NCBI RefSeq assembly: GCF_047511655.1
Contig: NC_133386.1
Span: 170,025,146 to 170,089,145, forward strand
Length of the DNA: 64,000 nucleotides
Direction: 5' to 3'
Source: Castor canadensis
Taxonomy: Eukaryota > Chordata > Mammalia > Rodentia > Castoridae
Both the position numbers and the translations under genes were made by a program. Numbering within the stretch: the first letter of the stretch is position 1; each line of letters starts with the position of its first letter. The notes beneath the pieces are model-generated. The model had not been told where the DNA came from, did not search any database, and worked only from the letters and a program-made list of their open reading frames with translations. Positions 56,680 through 64,000 of the stretch are shown piece after piece.

Positions 56680-57850
56680 AAATCATCCAGTAAATACAAG
56701 AAATAACAACCATTTTGAAACTGCTGCCACTTTCAAATATATTACATTGCTGTAGTAATCAGTACGGTGCTGGAGTGACAGACACATTATCTGATAGAAC
56801 AGAATAGAGCCCAGAAATAAGCCCTCAAGTGTATGGTCTAATGATTTTTGGCAAGGGTGCCATGACCACACTATAAGGAAACGAAAGTCTCTTAAACAAT
56901 GTCTATAAAACTGGATAGCCACACATGAAAGAATGAACCTGGATCCCTGCTGTACACCAGATAGAAAAAACTCAAAATGGATGAACAACCTAATTATTTG
57001 ACTTAAAACTATAAAGCTCATGGAAGGGAAAGCTTCATGATACTGCACATGGCAATGATTTCTTGGCTATGACACAAAAGCAACAATAGACAAATGGAAC
57101 TGCAAACTTAAAAGACTTCTGTATATCAGGGGAAGCAATCAACAGTGAAAAGTCAGTCTTGTAGGGATGGTTAGAATTTATAAAATATGTCATGGGAGAA
57201 AATTATTGCAAATCACAAATCTGCTAAAGGGTTGATAATTCAATGTATATAAAGAGCTCCTACCACTCAACAACAAAAACAAGTAATTCATAAATGGGCA
57301 AAGACCTGAACAGATATTTCTCCAAAAAAGATATACAAATGGCCAGCAAGCATATAAAAAGACTCAACATAGGGCTGGAGGAGAGGCTGAGGTGGTGGAG
57401 TGCTTGCCTAGCATCATCAGTCATTAAAGAAATGCAAATTTTTGAAAAGAAAGTAGGTGTTGACAGGCAGAAAAGTTGGAACCCTTGTACACTGCTGGAG
57501 GAAATAAAAATGGCACAGTCACCATGGATAACAGCATAGAGGTTCCTCAAAAAACTAAACAGTTGCCATATGCTCTAAGAATCTCACTTTGAGTATATAT
57601 CTACAAGAATCTTTTCTTTTCTCTTGTGGTGTTGGGGATAGAACCCAAGGTCTTATACATGCTAAGCCAACACTCTATCACTAAGCTACAGCTCTAGCCC
57701 TGAAAATGGAATCTCAAAGAGATGTTTGCACAGCTATGTTCATAGCACTAGTGACAACAGCCAAGAGGTGGAAGCAGCTCAAATGTCCCTTGACAGATGA
57801 TGGATGAACTATGTGATATATCTGTACAATGGAATATTATTTAGCCCTTT
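56680..57850 (+). mobile_element. Sense L1 ORF2 remnant
   Basis: Phrases from the 3' part of ORF2 in sense orientation: aatcagtacggtgctggagt, atggatgaacaacctaatta, tggtgtggaatattattt-like text near 57,830. Many stops. It contains an ID fragment (57375-57415) and an antisense ID (57618-57700). It lies tail-to-head against an antisense L1 fragment of different origin. Confidence 0.65.
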
Positions 57851-57857
57851 GAACAAA

Positions 57858-57985
57858 GGAGGAGCATGGTGGCATCTACCTGTAGCCCCAGCTATTCAGA
57901 AGGCTGAGGGAAGAGGTTCCCTTGAACCCAGGAGTTTGAAGCCAGCCTGTGTAACAGGACCCTGTCTCAAACAAAACAAAACATT
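57858..57985 (+). repeat. B1-like SINE
   Basis: gagcatggtggcatctacct ... gccagcctgtgtaacaggac, tail (AAAAC)n. Inserted at the end of an L1 remnant. Confidence 0.85.
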
Positions 57986-58614
57986 TTAAACTGAAAAAGA
58001 AGTTACATAGTAATAAAACCTCCCTGAGGCTGAAGGTGCAATTCAGTGGTGCAGCATTTGCCTAACATTTGAGCTGGAGCTGGTTGGAGCTCAAGCTATG
58101 TCAAAACAAGAAACTACAAAAGATTTATTCACTCTTCATTATCTTACTTTGCTAGAGAAAACAGATTTTTTTTTTTTTTGGTGAATTAAGGATTGCGCCA
58201 GGACAGATTAGTGAATCATAAACTTTCTGTTCTGTTTCCTACCTCTTGACCAGCTCAGGCAAGTTTCATCTTAGATCAGTTTAGATGAAGTGAAGTTCTT
58301 CCCAGGCTAAACATAATACTGACTTGACACCCCTGTTTGAAAATTAATAAGACAATTTTAAAGCATTCTATAAGTGGGGGAAAAAAACGTGCAAAAATTA
58401 CAACCTTAATACATGCTGCCAGTAGTTTCACAGTTCAGGAAGAAAAAAGAAAAGCCAGAGGCTTTGCAGCTGCACTGGATTAATCAGAAAGGGATGAAAG
58501 AAACTTCCTTTCACATTACGAACTGTCTGATAGTCAGTCGTACTTGCTAGTCATGACAGGGTTGTTGTTTTTTTTTTTAAGTGGTTCCTAAACATTAAAA
58601 GTATATAGCTACTG

Positions 58615-58866
58615 TGTGTGCACACTGGTGTTAGGGATCAAACCCAGGGCCTTGCACATGGGTAGGCAAGTGCTCTTCCACTGAGCTATACCCCCCAGGC
58701 CAAAGCTAATTTTTTTTTAGGGTTCTGAGTTTTGGTGAGGACTGCAATCAAAGCATTTACTATGTGCCCAACACTACACAGATGCTGAAAGAAATGTGAG
58801 AGTCTAAAGTATATTTTCCAGTTTTCTTGAGCAATCAAGATTGTGTGTGTGTGTGTGTGTGTGTGT
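58615..58866. repeat. Antisense ID-like SINE and TG run
   Basis: ID at 58615-58705 (ggtgttagggatcaaaccca); (TG)12 at 58842-58866. Confidence 0.85.
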
Positions 58867-59084
58867 TAAAGTAACTAGAGGGTATCAATACAACGCAGGC
58901 TGAATAGTAATGCATTTGATAAATGGTCAGAGGGAATATATCAGGGTAACCTTGAAAAATCTGTGCAGTGAAGATGGGAAAGTGATTAGGCCTTAAGGAT
59001 CATTGGATGAAGTTAGGTAGAGAAGAGAACGCAAGCACTGCAGGTGATACAAGCTGGTGAAAAAATTCTTCAAAATGTTATGTA

Positions 59085-59656
59085 CAAGCTGGGTGCTGGT
59101 GGCTTATGTTTACTCTAGCTACTCAGAAAGCAGAGACCAGGAAGATGGTGGTTCAAAGCCATCACTGGGCAAACAGTTTCTGAGACCCATTTTGAAAAAA
59201 AAAATCACAAAAAAACAGCTGGTAGAGTGGCTCAAGCAGGGTGCCTGCCTAGCAAGCATGAGGCCTTGAGTTCAAACCCCAGTGCTGCCAAAAAATAATG
59301 TTATGTACAGTATGAAAATGATCACTTAAGTCACCCACCTTTTTCAAAAGACCCAACCTTAGTGTTTGTATTCCCAGCTACTCAGGAGGTGGAGATCAAG
59401 ACTATTGCGGATAGGGTAGGGGTAGAGTTCTCTGGACCCCCATCTCAACCAATGGCTGGATGTGGTAGTGAGTACCTGTCGTCTATGCAGAGAAACGTAG
59501 ATAGGATGATTGCGGTCCACCCAAGCATAAAGAAAGATCCTATCTTAAAAATAACCAAGATAAAAAGAGCTGATGGAATGACTCAAGTGATAGAGCACCT
59601 GCCTAGCAAGTGCAAGGCCCTGAGTTCAAACTTCATTACCACCAAAAAAAAAAAAA
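59085..59656 (+). repeat. Dimeric SINE and trimeric SINE
   Basis: Dimeric at 59085-59300 (aagctgggtgctggtggctt ... gttcaaaccccagtgctgcc) and trimeric at 59358-59656 (two B1-like halves then ID with A12 tail). The first is one of the best-preserved composites in the window. Confidence 0.88.
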
Positions 59657-60851
59657 GTTTTCTGAAATAATCCCTCTTAGGTAATCCCTCTTAGGTAGTG
59701 AAGGTGAACTTGTGTGTTCACTCATTTAAGCAGCATGGGACAGACTAAAGTTAACTAACTGGTGTACTACGGGCCTGAAACTGGCCCTCAGCTGAATCTT
59801 ATCTCTGAGCAGTAGCCAACTGAGAAATGAAGAAAATATCTTGAATGGAAGTGAGACGTGTTTTGCTACCACCAGGGGGAGAGAGCACATTAAAAAGGGC
59901 CAACTGGGTTGACAACCTTTTCTAACTCAGGAACAGCAATTGCCCCCAAACCCCACTAGACTTAGGACCCTAGGGTCACTCCGAAACAACCACTTGTAGG
60001 AGATTTTCCAGTAAACTGAGTGGTGAACTTCCACTTCAACGTTATTCCAATTTACACCAATCAAACAAGTATCCTCCTTCTAAAAAGACATTTATTGTTA
60101 TATGTACCAAACGTTGAAAACGATTGCAGTATTCCCAAACTTGGAAAGAAAAAGTGTGTGTCGGGGGGAGGGGTGTGATGCTCTGGCAATTGAGTTTCTG
60201 GTCTTTTACAACGCCCATTCTTTCAGATGTACCCTGGCAGTGGACCCCTGGATTCACTGCCGCAACTTCCCACCAACAATCCTCCCTTTCCTTCTTTCTC
60301 CGCCTTCCTTGCATCCCTCCCCGTCCCGCTACAAACCGTCCCTACTCACCTGACCCAGAGTTACTTTAGAATCAACACACATTTCCTTGGCAGCCAGCTC
60401 TATGGTCTTTCTCTGCAGGCCTCCTCTGACCTCTAGACATTGCTCCCCGCGCCTGATAATGATTTGTTTGCTCTTTACAGAGGAAGGGATGCATGGAAGC
60501 CTCAGTTCTTTTATCACCCTGACGTAATTTTAAGAGTTTGTGGTCCAGGCTCAAGAACAACATGTGTTAGTTCACGTAATTCTCATAAAAAGCTCGGAAA
60601 GCGGGTTTTGATGCCCCTCTCATGTTCCAGGTGAGGACACTTGAAGCAGTTGAGCGCCTGCAGGGTCGGGGTGCAAGGTCGGGGTGCACGGTGGGAGGAG
60701 TTGGCTCCCAGCTGACCGCGTGAGTTGGGGCGCGGCCTCAAAAGGCCCCGCCCACTAACAAATTCTTTTACCTGGCCACCGCTCGCGTTCTGACTGGCCC
60801 GCAGCGTGCCGGAGCGCATAGGCAGCGGGCTACATGCTGCCCTGGGGGAGA

Positions 60852-60857
60852 CACGTG
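60852..60857. promoter_or_regulatory. E-box CACGTG in DEPDC7 promoter
   Basis: Palindromic CACGTG in the context gacacgtgacc, about 120 bases before the start codon and 10 bases from a GC box. The flanking GAC makes GTCACGTGtc-type context on the minus strand, which is favoured by USF and MiT/TFE factors. The motif is certain; its use is inference. Confidence 0.5.
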
Positions 60858-60978
60858 ACCCGCGGCGGGGCGGGGCCTAATGGAAGCCCCGCCCCCGGCC
60901 AGTTAACCGGCGGCAGCTCGGGCGCCCAGTTCACTAAGCTGCAGTGGTGTTTGAGGTGGTGTCGGGTCAGCCAGAGCC

Positions 60979-61051
60979 ATGGCGACGGTGCGGGAGAAGG
61001 CGGCCGCACTGAACCTGTCTGGCCTGCACAGCCCCGCGCAGAGGCCCCCCG
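60979..61051 (+). CDS. DEPDC7: DEPDC7 first coding exon
   Basis: ATG at 60979 in a good Kozak setting (gagccATGG) opens 24 codons plus one base: [20 protein letters not shown] then QRPP, and a G left over before donor CCCCCG|gtaggt (61051/61052). This N terminus matches what I know of DEPDC7 ([14 protein letters not shown]-type start). DEPDC7 is a cytoplasmic DEP-domain protein of about 510 residues, reported to bind CARMA2/CARMA3 and support NF-kappaB signalling. The DEP domain itself lies in later exons, outside the window. Location inside a CpG island and immediately downstream of QSER1, as in human 11p13, supports the call. The open frame runs on through the intron to 61,314, but that part is not coding. 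Confidence 0.92.
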
Positions 61052-64000
61052 GTAGGTGCCGGGGACCCACTCCAGGGACGGCACGCGGGCGGGCGGGCGG
61101 GCTGGTGGACGGGAGGGCGGGGTGCCGGGCGTTCAGTCGCCCCGGACCAGGACCGCGGGCTCGTGCAGCCTGCACAGCTGCGGCCACTCGACCCGCGCCC
61201 CCGCCTCCCGCAGAGCCTGGCTTTTCCCTAAATTACCCAAAACTCGCCGTGCGTCTGTCTGCGAGCCCTGTGCCAGCGCCCCCCGGCGTCTGCGGCGCAG
61301 GCTCCACGTCGTGACTGCTGAAAGCGGGGCCACCTGTGGAATCTGGCCAGCCCTTGGCCGGTCTCCAGCACAAACCCTGAGTGCACAGTAGGGCCACTTT
61401 GTGGTCCGCACTAGTAGAAATCAAGGGAAGAGATGAGACGTTTCTATTGTGTAACTTATCCTGGCGGGAATGTGGCCTAGAAGGTATTTATTAACGTTTA
61501 TAAGCCGTATGTCAGTGAATCCGTTTTTAACCTTCCCGGCTTTTGATAGTTACATGACATTAGGAGAGAAGGTGGTGAATTCTGCCATCAGCTTAAATCG
61601 TACCTTTTGGTACGATTTTGGTTTAGGATCTTGGTTTCTTCAAATGTTCAGACAAATGAACCGAGTCAGGTGATCAGCTCTAAAATTTTGACCCTAGGAT
61701 ATCTATAAGTCAGTAAATAGGGTGACTCAGATGACTGTTAAGATATCCAGATAACACTTGGGTTTTTTTTTTTTTTGATTGTTTGGGTAAGTTACTTTTT
61801 CTCCTTTCTGGAGCTGTAGTGTGGAATCTTATAGGAATTCGTTCCCTTTCTGAGAAAAGCCTCTAATTTGTAAAATGCCAACCAGTGAAACACTGACTCT
61901 TTCCCCTAGGTTAAATGGGTGCGTCTCAATGGCCCCACTCTTGGGTTTGACTTACTAATTAGTGCTCCTTTTAATGTTCAGAATGCTAATTATAAATTGC
62001 GGTAGACAACCACTTTTCATTTGTGCTTTTCTAAAACATTATAAAATTGACCATATTCTGCTACCACTTGAAGGATTCAAGATGAGGCCATAATGGCTAC
62101 TTTCCCACCATATCCTGGATTTATACTGTGAGGGGAAGGGAGGTACTAAAGCACCGGGGAATTAAAGTCAGATGATATTGCAGGCTTGAAAAACCTTTAG
62201 GCTGTTGTGAATAAATGAAATTTCCTAATTTCACTTGATTAAAAACATGATGCCCTGCCCTCTTAACAGCAGAAATATCAATTCTAGACTTTGCATTTGT
62301 GACCAGGTGTGAGGGGAAATATATATATTGAAAAGCTAACTAGATGACTCTCAGAGGGAAGAGTTGGTTTAGTGGATTTTGGTCAAAGGCGCAGTGGACA
62401 GAGAGGACCCACTGCCTGATCCTTTGTTTTGCTTCTACTGCTGGAATCTTTCCCTGCTGTCATTTGTTAGTCCTTCTTCCACCTTTGGATTGCCTTGTCA
62501 CTGTCCTAGTGAGCCTGTAATGGGAGCCAAGAGTTGTTAGTTCCTTGCCATCCCCTCTCTGTGTGCTCTGGCAAGCAGCTTTGTACTTTTCCTTCCCCAT
62601 GGATTAGTGAATCTTTCATACCTTAAAGGGGCTGGAATGACCAGAGACCTGATTTATGAAGAAGTGAGGTTTACATGCTAACTTTCAGCCAGAACTTCAG
62701 AGGCACTTGTCTTTTAATATAGACAAACAAGAAAGTGGTTATCATGTTATCCCTTTATACTGTAACCTAATTCTTTGAATTTGCCTGGTGTCACTTTTCC
62801 AGGGAGCTCAAAGTACTTCCCATATGCCAGCTCATTAGTCCATGTGAATTAAAGAAGGGACCAATGCCTGCTTTTGTTGATACTTTTCTTTACATGTCTT
62901 AAAGTTGTTCTTGTCAGCAGAGGCTGATTTTGTATATTGAGCCTGCCATAAAGCCTTTTTAGAGGCAATCTCAGTCAGTGTATCTCTTAATGTCAAATAG
63001 AAGGAAAATAAATTGGATTACCAAAGCCAATATCCAGTAAAAGTGTTGCAATCTTTGTTTTGGTAAGGTAGAAACTTTTTTTCTACTTTGTCACAGCTGC
63101 TCAGTTTTAACACCCTGTACAGAATTCTGTATTTTCATGAATTTTCAGTTATTGTCCCCCAAAAATGTCATTTTCCTTTGTTTTAAAACTGCCTTTGAAA
63201 ACAACAATTGGGGATTGAACCCAGAGCCTTGCACAGGCTAGGCAAGTGATCTACCAATAGGTTATATCCCTAGGTCTTCATTTTTTGAGACAGGGTCTTC
63301 CTGTGCTATCTAGGCTGGCCTTGAACTAGAAATCCTCTTGCCCCTGCTTCCTGGGTGTTGTGATTACAGATGTGTAACACCAGGAATATTTTTAAAATAA
63401 AATTCTCTTAAATCCTAAGTTTTTTAGGATTTATAGATTTATTTCCTGATGTCGCATCATGTATGTGTCACATCATGTCTTGTCATCTTCTAGGGGTCTT
63501 TGATTGCATTTCTGTCAGAACTTGGCATCATTGTCCAGGTACAAGGAGTAGATAAAGAGTAAACTTGAGGAAAGAGACTGTATTCTTAAAGAGAGAAAGA
63601 GGAAGAAAGGTCTTTCCCCCTCTTTTTTTTTTTAACTTCTTGAATGAACTTAAATTGTTAATCTGTTTAAAAAATTTAAGTAATTTCCTTAGTGTTTGTC
63701 CATTGTCCTATTTCTCTTCCAGAATCCCATCCAGGATATGGCATTACATAGAGGTGTCCTGACTCCCTAGGCTCCACTAGATTGTGACAGTTTCCTCCCT
63801 GGTTTTTGTTATTGGCTGAACACTGTGTTAGCCACGTTCACATATATTGTGTCATGATCCTCACAGTTAATGAGAGAAGCAACAGAAATGTCAGGCACTT
63901 TACCCCAGGTTGTATTATTTGTAAATGGTAGACCCAAAAGGAGAACACGGGTCCTGGGAGTCCGAAATTCACACTGATCTTACTCTCCCTGTTTGTAGCA
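61052..64000 (+). other. DEPDC7: DEPDC7 intron 1 (5' part)
   Basis: Begins gtaggt. The first 280 bases are CpG-island sequence, then composition returns to AT-rich. No second exon is recognisable before the window ends. One antisense ID plus B1 SINE pair lies at 63205-63385; otherwise I see no repeat, a noticeably SINE-poor interval for this window. Confidence 0.85.
63205..63385 (-). repeat. ID-like and B1-like SINE pair
   Basis: Antisense ID (attggggattgaacccagag ... ctaccaataggttatatccc) then antisense B1 (gagacagggtcttcctgtgc ... gtgattacagatgtgtaaca). Confidence 0.85.

Larger units (their letters stand above)
46921..60650. other. QSER1-DEPDC7 intergenic interval
   Basis: About 13.7 kb with no supported gene. 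Repeat-free AT-rich sequence continues to 47,872, then a young L1 insertion (47,890-48,344). From 49,000 on the interval holds B1 and ID SINEs, inverted LTR ends (50,860-51,352), antisense L1 (51,960-52,745), trimeric SINEs (54,298-54,872), L1 fragments in both orientations (55,600-57,850) and more composite SINEs to 59,656. The stretches 51,360-51,950, 53,110-54,290, 54,880-55,590, 57,990-58,600 and 59,660-60,650 hold nothing I can name. Short open frames here have no recognisable homology. Confidence 0.7.
60650..61330 (+). promoter_or_regulatory. DEPDC7: CpG-island promoter of DEPDC7
   Basis: GC content rises abruptly and CpGs become dense from about 60,650 to 61,330, in contrast to the AT-rich, CpG-poor rest of the window. 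The island covers the predicted DEPDC7 start codon (60,979). It contains at least three GC boxes: CCCCGCCC at 60746-60753, GGGGCGGGG at 60867-60875 and CCCCGCCCCC at 60887-60896. An E-box CACGTG sits at 60852-60857. I see no TATA box in the expected place, so a dispersed TSS within about 60,880-60,970 is likely. Whether the island also fires in the opposite direction cannot be read from sequence. Confidence 0.85.

Noticed and set aside
56683-57048. 121-codon minus-strand frame
   Set aside because: It runs antisense through an L1 remnant, so it is not a gene.
60042-60650. Possible divergent gene opposite DEPDC7
   Set aside because: Several overlapping frames occur on both strands, as expected from GC-richer sequence. 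None resembles a known protein, and a non-coding divergent transcript cannot be judged from sequence.
61056-61391. Open frames in the DEPDC7 CpG island
   Set aside because: GC-rich sequence lowers stop frequency. They are out of frame with DEPDC7 or run on into intron 1.
1-64000. CRISPR arrays, operons or other prokaryotic systems
   Set aside because: All regularly recurring sequences are SINEs, microsatellites or LTR parts; gene structure is that of a mammal.

Overview
This is a 64 kb stretch of a mammalian nuclear genome, almost certainly from a rodent. It shows split genes with GT-AG introns, a CpG-island promoter, L1 elements, ERV-type LTRs and a very dense load of SINEs. The dominant SINE is a composite: a 7SL/B1-like unit fused to a tRNA-derived ID-like unit. 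Its ID half reads like 'ggctcaagtggtagagca ... tgagttcaaaccccagtacc'. From memory of rodent SINE types this fits the castorimorph lineage best, most likely beaver (Castor, about 0.6). It does not look like a mouse, rat or squirrel pattern. The species call is inference; the rodent call is firm.

There are two protein-coding loci, both on the + strand. Positions 1 to about 46,920 hold most of QSER1 (glutamine- and serine-rich protein 1). The window opens in an intron. A giant 3,672-bp exon (2199-5870) is followed by nine short exons ending at the stop codon at 43,526-43,528. All junctions are GT/AG and in phase, giving 1,695 in-frame codons from the first Met in the big exon, so only the first exons are missing. 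A repeat-poor stretch of about 3.4 kb follows and is read as a long 3' UTR. At 60,979-61,051 lies the first coding exon of DEPDC7, inside a CpG island (about 60,650-61,330). The rest of the window is DEPDC7 intron 1. The QSER1 then DEPDC7 order matches the known mammalian synteny (human 11p13).

Introns and the 14-kb intergenic interval are filled with transposable elements. The best-defined are: a 948-bp solo LTR (18,019-18,966) with TG...CA ends and a 6-bp target duplication, inserted at the internal junction of a dimeric SINE; two 5'-truncated L1 insertions with 17-bp target duplications (30,819-31,598 and 47,890-48,344); a longer decayed antisense L1 (24,040-27,290); tandem MaLR-type LTRs (13,075-14,072); and two LTR ends facing each other (50,860-51,352). 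A striking AT-rich palindromic block lies at 7,479-7,620.

Functionally, QSER1 is a nuclear chromatin factor that works with TET1 to keep developmental promoters free of de novo DNA methylation. DEPDC7 is a DEP-domain signalling protein. They are neighbours, not a pathway. I found no previously undescribed molecular system here. The novelty is in lineage-specific repeat architecture and in regulatory or low-complexity features of the two genes. Repeat boundaries are by eye and good to about 10-30 bases unless a target duplication is given.
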